Shown: one piece after another, positions 39,861 to 51,420 of the stretch
Numbering within the stretch: the first letter of the stretch is position 1
Layout: every line of letters starts with the position of its first letter
NCBI GenBank assembly: GCA_035048485.1
Contig: CM068590.1
Location: 13,500,494 to 13,564,493, forward strand
Direction: 5' to 3'
DNA: 64,000 nucleotides
Source: Pteria penguin
Taxonomy: Eukaryota > Mollusca > Bivalvia > Pterioida > Pteriidae
Program-made: the position numbers and the translations under genes
Notes under the pieces: generated by a model
What the model saw: only the letters and a program-made list of their open reading frames with translations
Told to the model about the DNA's origin: nothing
The model's database searches: none

Positions 39861-40375
39861 CTTTGCTTTACCCGCCCTTGTCTTCACGAGGCATATTTTT
39901 CTCTTCAATATTATTAAACAACTCTGCTCTTCGGACACTTCTATACTAAAGTCCAGCACTGTATACATAATATGACGTCAGCATCTCTTCGTTGCAGAAT
40001 CTGGCGTTTCTGTATATTGACCAGGTGTGGCTTAGCAGCGCGCATTAGCTTATCACAAATATCTCGTTATCTACAGTTGATATGAACTTCGGGTTTTCGG
40101 CAATTTATTTATTGTATGAATATGCACCAATTGAGTGGAAACAATTAAATTTTGAAAATTAGGTTGAAGTGGCACTTTAAATTTAACATATATCAAATTA
40201 TTAGCTTAACAATTAATATTGTGATTTTATTCCTTTATCGGCATATAAAGATAATTCATTTGATACTCTTGTTATCTTGTTTATTGATTAAAACTGATGA
40301 TGCTTTTAAAACCTATTTGCAATAGCATTTCGTTTCTACTCAGCAGATGTTTGTACAATTCCTTGGTATGTTGTA

Positions 40376-41765
40376 CTACTGTGACAATTTACAACTTACT
40401 CCATTTCTCAGAGGTACCCTCTCATTGATTGCAAAGTTGTGTAACCTGCAGCAGGTCTCAACAATTCGATTGCACGTCAGTGGTGTGAATTGCAAAAATC
40501 CGCCAGAATGATCCAAACATCTGTAAAATAATCATTTAGAAATTAGTCTTCTTCCTATTTTTAAACTTTTTTTACTGCCATGTAGCATGTACAAAGTCAC
40601 TTGTACCTTCAATGAATTTCTCAGGTAACAAATTCATTGATTTAATCCTTATTAGGTTTAGAACTTTGCAAGAAACACCATGGGCATTTTACTCACATTT
40701 GGCTCAATTTGTAAAAGAATTATAGTAAACACAGATTATAACATAAAAAATTCACTGGATAATAACCATGGCTCTATAAGTTCTTCTAATCTATTATTCT
40801 TAATGTTTTGGACAAAAAAAAAAAAGACATAATGTCATAAAATCTTGCTACAATTTTGAAATGCTCATAAAACATTTCTTATAGAAAGTAAGGTCACAGC
40901 TCCAAACCGACTTTAAGGGTGTATGAAATTTGAAAAGATCCATTAACTAACATGAATCAGATTTTAAAATTTACCTGAAGCGGGACTTCAGTACGCCAAA
41001 CGCTCTCTCAACAATGTTGCGAGTCTTACAGAAAGCCTTGTTGTACAAAACTTCTTTTTGTTTTTTTCTTTGGATTCTGAAATTGTCATCAGCCAATCCT
41101 TCAATGGGTAGCCTGAATCTCCAACCAGCCGTCATCCTTTTGGAAGATTTTCCATCACGGTACAAATTGGTGAATTTTGCAATATGAATATATGAATGCA
41201 TCATTCGTAGCTCCAGGAAATTTTGTGTTGATGTTAATGAACCTGAAAAATCGACAGATACATGTCACATTTAACTTATGGTTTTATACTGAATAATGTA
41301 TAAAAATACTAATTCATTATTTGGGTTTAGACCTGTATATACAACAAGATAAACACTAATTATTATAGTTAGCTCATTAAATAGGATTCGAACCCCTAAC
41401 CTCTTACGTTCAGCCGCCCAGCGATGATGTAAACCCCCCCCCCTTTTTTTTTTCCATTCAACCATCTTGGCTTCAAAATGTAGAATTCTGACGGTTGACG
41501 GCTTTAGTATAAATTGAAGTTTAATTTCAAAACAATCTTTTTATCAAGAAAATTACCTCATTTGACTATCCACGACTGCTTGAACATTAAGGGCATGATA
41601 TCCCTTACGACACATATATGCTGACTCACTAGGTCCACTCATTCCTTGATAGGGATGAGAGTGCCATCTGTTGCACCTATCACATTTGGGAAATTGGCAA
41701 ACATGTAGAAGTCAGACTTTAATTGTCTTTGATCGTTGTGGTAAAGATTAACCATGAAATTTGAG
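40376..41765 (-). pseudogene. PIF/Harbinger transposase, HARBI1-like (3 exons)
   Basis: Three exons with GT-AG introns (41,556-41,243 and 40,974-40,521). Exon 1 contains DFYMFANFPNVIGATDGT with the first catalytic Asp, then after a frameshift RKGYHALNVQAVVDSQM. Exon 2 reads FININTKFPGATNDAFIY, then GDSGYPLKDW in another frame, then KAFCKTRNIVERAFGVLKSR with the last acidic residue. Exon 3 reads CLDHSGGFLQFTPLTCNRIV and ETCCRLHNFAINERVPL, the C-terminal block, stopping at 40,376. All blocks match HARBI1-type nucleases in order; at least three frameshifts kill it. It faces the Myb/SANT gene 10-18 kb away, as expected for the two genes of one Harbinger element pushed apart by insertions. Confidence 0.8.
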
Positions 41766-41849
41766 TTGTATGCGAAATTGGCTCTTGGCTATTGTCACAC
41801 TTTGATTGTTGCACTATTATCATTACATTATGATTTAATTTCAGAGACC

Positions 41850-42340
41850 AACGCCGTATAAAGCCTATTTAACAGTATATAAAAAAATTCATTTATACCT
41901 CGATGGAAGTAAAAAATGTCATGTAATAATTGGCCACGCCTATCGTTAGACGTTCTATGATAAGCCACGTCCATGGGCCGGAACTATTTCTTTCTCGTTA
42001 ATTTTGATTGGTTGGCGTGGCCATCAATGCGCTAAATTTAAAAATTCCTTATTTACAACGAATATTTCAAATTTCATCAAAACGTTTGTTTATATTAATG
42101 GAAATAATTACATCATAAGGAATGAAATTAATAATTTATTTTTCTATGGAGGTATAGAAGTAAAACCGATTTACGAACTTTGAATAATCCGCGAAGCGGA
42201 GCAGTTTGTAAATCAGTTTTACTTCTATACCTCCATAGAAAAATAAATTATTCGTGGATTATACAGTTTGTAAATCGGTTTTACTTCTATACCTCCATAG
42301 AAAAATAAATTATTAATTTCATTGCTTAAATGCATGCAAA
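41850..42340 (+). repeat. Dispersed repeat with 54-bp inverted arms
   Basis: Left part shares blocks with 4,045-4,450. Near its end a 54-bp segment (42,121-42,174) recurs as a perfect inverse at 42,270-42,323, with a third, inverted partial copy at 42,208-42,252. It looks like a MITE terminus that has been duplicated. Confidence 0.75.
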
Positions 42341-42355
42341 AATGTGGTTTTTAGC

Positions 42356-43438
42356 TAATAACCTAGATCTATACTGTCCTTCGTCCGTCGTCTGTCGTCC
42401 GTCGTTAGCTTTTCTACATTTTCGACTTCTTCTCCAGAACTACTGCACAGAATTTCACCAAACTTCATTGGAAGTAACTACTTGAGGTCGTCTACCAAGT
42501 ATGTGTTTTTCGTGCCCATCCGTTATCCAAAATGGCCGCCATTGGCTCTGATTGGTTGAGACATTTTCGACTTCTTCTCCAGAACCGCTGCACAGAATTT
42601 CACCAAACCTTATAGGAAGTACCTACTCGAGGTCCTCTACAAAATTTTTGTTTTTCTTGCCCATCCATTATCCAAGATGGCCGCAATTGGCTCTGATTGG
42701 TTGTCACATTTTGGACTTCTTCTCCAAAACCGCTGCACAGAATTTCACCAAACTTCATAGGAACTAAGTACTAAAGGTCCTCTACCAAGTTTGTGTTTTT
42801 CGTGCCCATCCGTAATCCAAGATGGCTGCCATTGGCTCTGATTTGTTGACACATTTTCGACTTCTTCTCAAGAAGCACTGCACAGAATTCCACCAAACCT
42901 CATAGAAAGTAAGTACTCAAGGTCTTCTACCAAGTTTGTGTTTTTCGTGCCCATCCGTAATCCAAGATGGCTGCCATTGGCTCTGATTTGTTGACACATT
43001 TTCGACTTCTTCTCAAGAAGCACTGCACAGAATTCCACCAAACCTCATAGAAAGTAAGTACTCAAGGTCTTCTACCAAGTTTGTGTTTTTTGTGCCCATC
43101 CGTAATCCAAGATGGCCGCCATTGGCTCTGATTGGTTGAGACATTTTGGACTTCTTCTCCAGAAGTGCTGCACAGAATTTCACCAAACCTCATAGGAAGT
43201 AAGTACTCGAAGTCCTCTACCAAGTTTGTGTTTTTCTTGCCGATCCTTAATCGAAGATGGCCGCCATTGGCTCTGATTGGTTGAGACATTTTGGACACTT
43301 CGAAACGACAGCACAAAATATTCCCAGACCTTATAGTCTAGTAAAAAAAAGCAAAATTTTCTACTGAAATGAGCTGTCATTTATTGTAAATAAGCAATTT
43401 GTGCTCAGGTGAGCGATATAGGCCCATTTGAGCCTCTT

Positions 43439-43441
<3 letters not shown>
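42356..43441 (+). repeat. Mollusc-type interspersed repeat with 145-bp tandem array
   Basis: Opens with ttagct and a gtccgtcgtctgtcgtccgt block and closes with 'ggtgagcgatataggcccat' and agcctcttgt, followed by a T run. Between 42,414 and 43,300 there are six copies of a roughly 145-bp unit starting 'acattttcgacttcttctcc' and containing 'aatccaagatggc(c/t)gccat'. The fourth and fifth copies are nearly identical, a recent amplification. Same termini as the repeat at 55,196-61,530. Confidence 0.8.
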
Positions 43442-43470
<29 letters not shown>

Positions 43471-43471
<1 letters not shown>

Positions 43472-44440
43472 AGGATTCAGGTAATCTATATCTAGAGATA
43501 AGTTCTTTGTCATCCAGATTATCCAAAATATCATGCATGTCTCTGAATACCCTTTGCTTTCGTAAGATTCTTCGGCTATATTCTAGGATAATTTGGGTTG
43601 CCATTTTCTAAATATTAAAATATCACGTGCAACTTGTCTGTAATTTACGATTTGCGTTAGAACTTATGGGAGGGTCGAAGCTCGCGTAGATTTACCGTAG
43701 ACCTTACGCAAAAAACCTAAGAATTCGTAAGTTACGAAGTTTGATGAAACGCAAGTTAATCGAGATCTTAGTCTAGTTGGAGATTTACGCAAACGTAAGT
43801 CTTACGAAGCACTAACGATGTATGATGAAACAGGCTCCTGCGGCCTAAATCTATCTGTTCACTTGATGAATATCGACTGAAATCCATGCGACGGTCGATG
43901 GTTTGTCTTCCGATGATTGGATGGTGGTCGTAGAATTATGGAGTTTAATTTATCTTAAAAAAATAAAATTGACCTTCCGATATATGAGGTGTCTGCAGTC
44001 TCCCGTTAAGTTTTGCCCATTGTCTTAGTAATTTCTAGTTAAAAAGATGGTTTTCTCGTGTCCGAGGCATTGGGAGAAAATAAATCTGTCTGTTTCTTGT
44101 TTATTTTCACGCCAAGATAATTTCACATATGTTGACAACATCTGTCTACTGCATTGCAAAGAAATATTTTATCAAACACGTACGGACTCTTTTCAACTAG
44201 TAAACAGAACAGAAACCTCTACTGGACAAAAAAGGATAAGCGATTTATGCTGCGTCAGAAATAAATGTTAAATGGGCATTTATAGTTTATTCATAGTTTA
44301 ACAGTACGACCTTGATAAATATTTTCTGCAATTCTTTCAGTCCGAATGTTCTATGGGTGAAATACATGTAAATTGTTGTTGTTGTTTTTGATGTTGTTGT
44401 TGTTTGTTTTGTTCTTTTTTTTTACCTTCCTTACTCTAAT
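43471..44440. other. Intergenic, no gene seen
   Basis: At about 43,640-43,830 there is a stretch rich in cgtaag/cttacg words in both orientations, possibly a small MITE. Otherwise nothing recognised. Confidence 0.45.
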
Positions 44441-44700
44441 TATAACGGAAAATCCGACATCCGGATTGACTGCGCGTGCATGGGATAGCAAGGAAGTTAA
44501 AAACGTCTTCGGGCGGCAAGGTGGACGTGTCGAGGAAGGCTTGGCACATAAAAGTCCCTCTTTGCCCGTTGTGTGGGTGCAGGAAGACTAATCACTGCAG
44601 TCTGCACGGCTCTGTTCCGTCAATATATAGCTGGAATATCGCTGAACTCGCCTTCACTGTGACGTTAACCACACTACACCAAACCAAACTAAATGATAAA
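44440..44700 (+). repeat. Possible SINE-like fragment
   Basis: The 3' part 'atatatagctggaatatcgctga' and 'gtgacgttaaccacactac' resembles the conserved tail of the SINEs at 33.3 and 62.9 kb, but no A or B box is evident upstream. Confidence 0.3.
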
Positions 44701-46041
44701 AAGCAGTGGTTTAGTATTTAACGTTGAATATATATAGGATTCTTAACTTATTTTGCTGAATGTGTCGTTTACAGGGCTTTATATCAAACCAACTATAAAA
44801 AGATTTGCCAACATCAGCGAGGCATTTGGAAAAATAAAAAATAAAGCGATGTCATGACGTCAACACCAATGCATATTATCATGACTTCAGAAGGCCATAA
44901 AAATGTTTTTTTAACGCTTTCACGAAAGGTTTTCGAAAAAAAATGTTCTAAAAATCTACCTTTATGAATCCAAAACAGTTTCATTTTAATTCCGTATAAG
45001 GCCGATTTTAGTAGAAAACGTACCTACTCCTTTACAAAAAATCGAACAAATCAACACAGAAAACGACATTACAAAATATTCAATTATACTGCAATTAACA
45101 TACCGACCTCGGACGGTCTACTGGTGTGGTTAACAGGTTTACAGGTGCCCATTTAAATAAAAAATATGTTAAATTATTTTTGATAGTTATTCTTTAACTT
45201 TATTTTACGGCATATTTATTGCATTTTATTTAATGGTAGCACATCAGAGAACAGATGAAAGTTTCGAGACTCACACTAACGGTTTGTACATTAATTACTG
45301 GTATGTACCACCGAACTTTTATCTGAAATATATTAATCTTTGCGAGCAGAGATTATTAATATCAGCATTTACTGATGTCATATATATATTTATGATTTGA
45401 TTGCAAATAGATATCATTGCATTCTACTTAACATCTACAATTAGTAGTCATAGAATATAAGGTATAGTATCTCGGGTCTGCAATTCAATACAAGACAGAA
45501 GATTGATCACATGTTCTCGTGACAAAATGTCATCAATGTTTAAATCGTAATGTAAGGTACAAACAGAATTTGTGAAAACGGAGGACTTGCATAAGGACAC
45601 ACAGTTTTAGATATTTCAACAAGTAGTAGAAAACATAGAATGTTTTAGATATATAAATCAATCGCAAATGTCCATATAACTGGAAGCTACGATATTTACT
45701 GAATGGGAGTATAGTTTCCTGTGTAAAACGACGAAAAATTATTCCTCCCTTCGGGTATAATTGTACTTATACAACCATTGACAGAACGGGTGAAAAGTCA
45801 AAGAATTCTGGTCAATATTTACATTTCCTCTCTCTCTCAATCAGATATGTACAAAATATAACCCGAAAAATGTCTCATTCCCACAAACCTTCTATGCATG
45901 AGTAATGGTAAATAGAAAACTAGAGTCAAATAACCAGTAAACTACAAGCGTTTATTTATAAGTTTATCAGTTCATTTATTTATATTTAATTTTTTTTATA
46001 ATTGTAATTATAATAATGATGATATTAATAATAATAATAAC

Positions 46042-46074
<33 letters not shown>

Positions 46075-46468
46075 CTTGTTGGTCTTGGTGTTGTTGTTGA
46101 GGCATCTCATATTGTACCATGTACTATTTCACCATACAGAATGCTCTTAGGTTAAGACTGATTTCCACCACTTTAAACACCGAATTTGACAGATTTATCT
46201 GATATGTACCTGATTTGTCAATTTCTATCAGACATAGGTGATGAGTTTTGTGAAGTAACCAAAGAGTACCTGATCGCACTCCTTTTTTTAAGTAAAAAGC
46301 AAAGAAATACCGAAGGGTAAAGAATATTTCATGGAATAAAAGGGAATATCGTGTATCGTCACAAATGCGAACCCCAATAAAATCAAGGTGCGCGGGAATG
46401 TTATGGTCACTAATTACCACTAATCGTGAGAAAACTCAGCAGACAGTAGCTGGTCAAATTTTGATTCA
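44700..46468. other. Intergenic, no gene seen
   Basis: AT-rich with an AAT/ATT microsatellite at about 46,010-46,075. A 98-residue reverse-strand frame at 46,124-46,420 has no recognisable motif. Confidence 0.5.
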
Positions 46469-48068
46469 TGACACTACTGGGTCCAAAAAACCCTGAGAAT
46501 CCCATTTTTCACTGCAAAACTCTGCAACACCCTGAAAAACTCTGAAAAACACTGAAGTCTGCCTGAAAAACACTGCAAAACTCTGACAGCCCTGATAAAC
46601 ACTGAAAAACTCTGAAGTCTACCCTGAAAAACTCTGAAAAACACTGACGAACCTGAAAAACTCTGCAAAACTCTGAAAAACTCTGACGCCACTGAAAAAC
46701 TCTGCAAAACTCTGAAAAACACTGACACCTACTGCGATGCCCTCTGGCCGTGCGATCGCGGCCTTGCGTACTTCTATACGGCCCCTTTTATAATATAAGC
46801 CTTTAAAATGGTTCGCTGTTATCTATATATGACCTTTAATAAGTATTAAATGTGATGAATTTATAAGCGGGGAATAAGAAAAAAACAAACCGCATTTGTT
46901 TACCATTTGTCAAGGACTTATTTTAACGATTTTTATAGATAAAATTACTAAGATATTGTTCCTATTCTGACTTACGTTTTTAAGATGATCTTTACATTTG
47001 CAGTTTAATAAATCACATGAATTACGTATTTAGCAAAAACAATTTCCAGCGCGATGTCACTTGTTTTATTGATCGACTTAAAGAAAGAAAGAAGAATGAA
47101 ACAAACAAACAAACGAACGAACAAATAATCTAACTACAGCAGTAGTATGTTACTTAACATCGTTGTTTCATAGAGGTGCATTAAGGGAGGGGGAAATAAG
47201 TACAAAATATAGAACAAGACAATTTAAAATTTATTTATTTATTTATTTATTTATAATAAAAGCACTATTTTTCCGTACTGTAACATTTCGGCCAGCGGCC
47301 TTCCTTGGCGGACTTCATTTATTTATTTATTTATTTTCTTATTTATTTATTATTTATCTATTTATTAATATTAATAATTAATTCTATATATCCCTATCAA
47401 TCATTTTAATAACACATAATCATTGATGTTTATTTTTACATCTTTTCCAATCTGTCTAAAGAATCCATCCAAATATCGTTATGTTACGACCTTAAGGCCG
47501 CTCCCCACTCTATTTCGAGCTTAAAGACATTCATGATTAATATTGATAAATCAATATTGCATTCTTCATAAATTAGCGGCCATTCACCGATAAAACGCTG
47601 TGAAGTTGCGTTAATTTAATTCTACCAACCCCCCCCCCCTTTTTTTTTTAAACAGTGTCCAACTTAAGTGAACGAGCATGGCTTTTGGTATGCGTATTTC
47701 CTTCTCGCTACAGGCCGTAACGCAGCTACTTATTTAATCCGTATGTAAATTAATGGAACAGAATAGCACTGTATATCACAGCTTTACAAATCTCACATTT
47801 CGCATGTATTCTATAATATTGCTATTATCAGAGGAAATGCGGAAGACATGGAACTTAAATAATTGATGTAGTTTAGTTTATGGCATAAAATAAATAAATG
47901 ATCGTGTGTAAAACAAATTATTTCACTTTTGAAGATTGAAAATCAGTTTTTGTCCTAAACTTTATTATCACTGTTAAAATGACACTTTAGTTTTGCCAAT
48001 AACACAAAATTAACATTGAAACGTATCAACTGGATATGTTTCAACCTGTTACTAAATATGTTTTGTCC

Positions 48069-48165
48069 CCTTATACATACCAATGTACTGTTAATTACGA
48101 TTCCCAATTTACAGCATTTACATACCAATGTACTGTTAATTACGATTCCCAATTTACAGCATGAT
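48069..48165. repeat. 46-bp tandem duplication in CACTA 2
   Basis: The block 'acataccaatgtactgttaa' through 'cccaatttacagcat' occurs twice in a row; the homologous part of element 1 has one copy. Confidence 0.85.
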
Positions 48166-48371
48166 AGGTAACAAACTATATGAGATTACGAGCGATATTT
48201 ACCGGGTTAAACAACCGGATGTTTATTACGTAACTTGATAGAGTACTGATGAAATGTAGAATAAAGGTAAAAAACAAAGACATGTCGGATTAAAATAAAG
48301 CAATTTCAGATTCCATGCGTGTGTCGTTACTTTCTAATGAAGATATTCTAGTATAATATATATATATATAT

Positions 48372-49022
48372 ACCTCCCCGTCTGGGACTCGAACCCACGA
48401 CCTATTGTACCGAATCACCTAGCTGTCATGCATCCGACCCTCTAATCGACTGAGCTACCCGAGCTCCACAAAAATGGAGCTTTAATAGCCAATCATTAGT
48501 TAATCGCATGCATGACAACACGGCCGCGGAAAGTGAAGGAATTTACCCGACATTTCTGTGGAGCTCGGGAAGCTCAGTCGGTTAGAGGGTCGGATGCATG
48601 ACAGCTAGGTGATTCGGTACCATAGGTCGTGGGTTCGAGTCCCAGACGGGGAACGAATATAAGTGAAATATAGGGTGCCTTGTTAACTGTAGTGTCTTTG
48701 TGCTTTATATGTTTGTCTAATTTGTCTTTATTTTCTACAGGTATTTCTTCGGAGATCCAAGGTCCATAGTACTCCCAGGTGTTTCACTGATTCTATTTGT
48801 GCTTTATATGTTTATTTCTCTTTCAATGATGTATCCTCTCAGGGGATCCGCCTGCGTTTACGTCGGGTAAATTCCTTCACTTTCCGCGGCCGTGTTGTCA
48901 TGCATGCGATTAGCTAATGATTGGCTATTAAAGCTCCATTTTTGTGGAGCTCGGGTAGCTCAGTCGGTTAGAGGGTCGGATGCATGACAGCTAGGTGATT
49001 CGGTACCATAGGTCGTGGGTTC
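48372..49022. repeat. Inverted tRNA-like modules
   Basis: A module with A-box (gtagctcagtcggttagag) and B-box (gggttcgagtcccagacggg) words appears three times: reverse strand at 48,372-48,466, forward at 48,558-48,652, and forward, cut after the start of the B box, at 48,943-49,020. The first, with its flank to about 48,550, is the near-perfect inverse of 48,864-49,020, giving arms of roughly 160-175 bp. A-to-B spacing is about 62 nt, longer than in most tRNAs, and no acceptor stem is evident, so this is a SINE-like or foldback module rather than a tRNA gene. Confidence 0.75.
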
Positions 49023-49099
49023 AGTGTTTTTCAGGCAGACTTCAGTGTTTTTCAGAGTTTTTCAGAGTGTTGCAGGGGTTTTTGGACCCAGTAGTGTGA

Positions 49100-50435
49100 C
49101 TTATATGAACAACATAGTACACTATAAATTCATTTTTTTTGGCTATGTCTATATTCCCAAGTCTGACAATGAAAGTATAAAGAAGTACTCTCATTTCCAT
49201 TCTCAAGTGATTGCAATCGCAGCATTGATTGTTCTGATCGACTTCTGTATGAGGAAATGATATATTACAAATATCAGACCATATATACGTGAATAAATAT
49301 GGTACACCATATGGATATTTGTTATATGTCTGTTATGTTTGTTCAGAGATGTCAAAGGCATAAACCGTGTTTATAGAAAGTATAATTATTTTAAAAGCAA
49401 ACTCATCACCGACTTGACATAAATGTAAGAATCAAAGAACAGAAGTACATGTATATGCTCCTTACTTTTAGAAAATATACATTTAATCCTTAATAATAAT
49501 GCAGTTTTATACTGTCGCCATAATAATCATCCTTAAAATATTAACAGTCAATTCTCTAAGTTTAGTGGTAATAACGAGGAACTTCCACACAAATAACCTT
49601 TCATTTAACTTGCAAATCCAGCACATCATAAATCCGACATTTCAAAAGGTGAGATTGTACAGTAATTAATCACACCGACATTGTCACTTCAATTGTCCGC
49701 CATAATTTGAATTTGAGAATCCATTTCTATTTGTGCGAATGTAATCTTCGAGTCCTGTATCAACAAGAAATGTTTTCATAAATGTGAGTTAGATATCGTT
49801 AGTTTTTGTGTTAAAAATATTCATAGAACTCGTTGTCAATTATTTTCTGTACACATTAATCTATACCGCTACATTTTTGTTTGGCATATTGTAATGTAAG
49901 ATGTTGTAAGACACATTGTCCAAATACGCTTCATTCAAATGGTTGTATATCATCAATGCACAACCGGTAGATTACAGTACATTTAAAGGACGAGTATTTT
50001 AACAGAATGCATCTTTGTTATATTGTGAAAAAAAATATCAGCTCTCATTCATTATCTGTATCAAATCTAAGCAGTATATGTACTCAATAGTATCTTATGG
50101 TAAAGTTATCTTGAATTTGAATGGGTATGACATGCTTCTCACCATGTTTTGAACATGAAGAATCAGAATTCTTGGTAGCACTGTCAGAAGATCGAATCCG
50201 AATCTCATGCAAAGATATTTAATCACAATATGTACTCAACCTGATTATTATGTAAATGTGAGATGTCAGGATAATCCGCTCTAATTTTCACATATGGTTG
50301 CAAGAAGACACCTTGATTGACATTTATTATGTTACCCGATTTGAACATACAATGAGAAACTGTTTTCGTAGGCAACTAAATGATTTTATAAATTGATTGT
50401 TATTTTAAAGTGATATCAACTCCATTTAAGCATCG
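49100..50435. other. Intergenic, no gene seen
   Basis: AT-rich, no open frame of note, no repeat recognised within the window. Confidence 0.55.
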
Positions 50436-50439
50436 ATTA

Positions 50440-51420
50440 ATAGCTGGATCTTCCAAGTGTTCCATCAAGCCTTTTTCCATGTTACTCACCAGAAATACTG
50501 CTCTACTGCTTACCCGAGAAGCGGAATTAATCAGATGTATATCCTAAAGAATTCTAAAGAACTTCGAGAGCACTTAAAATCTCCTATTTTCAGTTATGTC
50601 ACTAGCATCAAATCTTCTGAATTTCGAGTCTTTATACAACCATTCTTCATCAAAAGCTGAAGAGCAGAATAACATCAATTATTCACAACGCCTTCTTTAA
50701 CAGAAAAGGAATTCGCAGGTATAAGTACCTCGTTTTAGGTAACAATGACACATATTTTGTAAAGGAACAGTCCGATTCCAGTAGCAAGTATATAGAAAAA
50801 GAAATCATCCAAATGTTAGAATTTCTTATATATGATAGTTTTGTGGTATTTGGTGGGAAAGTGTTGCAACAGATTGTTGACATTCCTATGGGTACCAATT
50901 GCGCGCCTCTTCTGGCCGACATATTTTTGTACTCTTACGAAGCAGAATTCATAAGGTCTCTGCTCTCTAAACGCAATGAACAATCTCGGTTCAACTTTAC
51001 ATGCAGATACATCGATGACGTTTTGTTGATTAACAACCCTGTATTTAAAAATCACCTCAACATCACATATCCAAAGGATAAAGACACAACAGAGAGCAAA
51101 TCTTCTGCTTCTTATGTCGATATACTCCTATCAATTAGTATTGATGGTTCAATAGTACCCTCTCTTTATAACAAACGTGACGATTTCAATTTCATTATTA
51201 CAAACTTCGCTTTTCTGAGTAGCAACATACCTTCCTCTCCCGCATATGTCGTCTTCATTTCACAACTTATACGATAAGGGCATGCTCTAAATAACAAAAT
51301 TTCTTCCTGAGAGCGAGGCTTCCTGCCACGAACTTAATCTCACAAGGATATATTGATGAAGGTTTGAAATTCTCATATGGTCGACATAGGGATCTATATA
51401 CATATCTACTATACATATTA
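50440..51420 (+). pseudogene. Naiad-like PLE reverse transcriptase fragment
   Basis: Aligns in order with the RT part of the 57-60 kb element. It opens with an AGSSKC block, has a deletion, then STAYPRSGINQMYILKNSKE, a one-base deletion near 50,615, and a long open stretch SSLYTTILHQKLKSR through RYKYLVLGNNDTYFVKEQ to DIPMGTNCAPLLADIFLYSY, catalytic YIDDVL (about 51,007-51,024) and AYVVFISQLIR, where a stop falls at 51,277. Decayed C-terminal homology (RARLPATNLISQGYIDE) reaches about 51,400. It differs clearly from the 57-kb copy, so it is another lineage. No GIY-YIG part and no 3' UTR core. Confidence 0.8.

Larger units (their letters stand above)
38330..40176. mobile_element. TTAA-flanked DNA transposon, Kolobok-like
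   Basis: Ends are AGTGCCACTACACC (38,330) and the inverse ...GGTTGAAGTGGCACT (40,176), each next to TTAA (38,326-38,329 and 40,177-40,180). TTAA duplications occur in piggyBac and Kolobok; the THAP remnant inside favours Kolobok, whose transposases carry THAP domains. Length 1847 bp, too short for a full transposase. It contains a MITE (39,163-39,322). The TIR is about 15-18 bp and imperfect. Superfamily assignment is inference. Confidence 0.6.
46472..49096. mobile_element. Non-autonomous CACTA/EnSpm element 2
   Basis: CACTACTGGGTCCAAAAAAC at 46,472 and inverse ...CCCAGTAGTG at 49,096 with TSD TGA (46,469-46,471 and 49,097-49,099). Length 2625 bp. The left TIR array is full (about 320 bp, 46,472-46,790). 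The right array is cut to about 76 bp (49,021-49,096). The segment 46,472-48,355 is the inverse of 27,536-29,613 in element 1. To the right of the (TA)n at about 48,356-48,371 the sequence differs and holds inverted tRNA-like modules. No transposase. Confidence 0.9.

Noticed and set aside
48240..48262. Hammerhead ribozyme core (ctgatgaa word)
   Set aside because: No GAAA strand and no flanking stems; the PLE copies also show no core, in line with Naiads lacking canonical hammerheads.
48372..49022. Possible true tRNA genes
   Set aside because: A and B boxes are present but spacing is long, no acceptor stem pairs, and the modules are repeated and inverted within a transposon.
50600..50640. In-frame TGA in the 50-kb PLE near the SSLYTT block as a selenocysteine codon
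   Set aside because: A single missing T just downstream explains the disrupted frame; the TGA is off-frame relative to the conserved Asp-Phe-Ser block.
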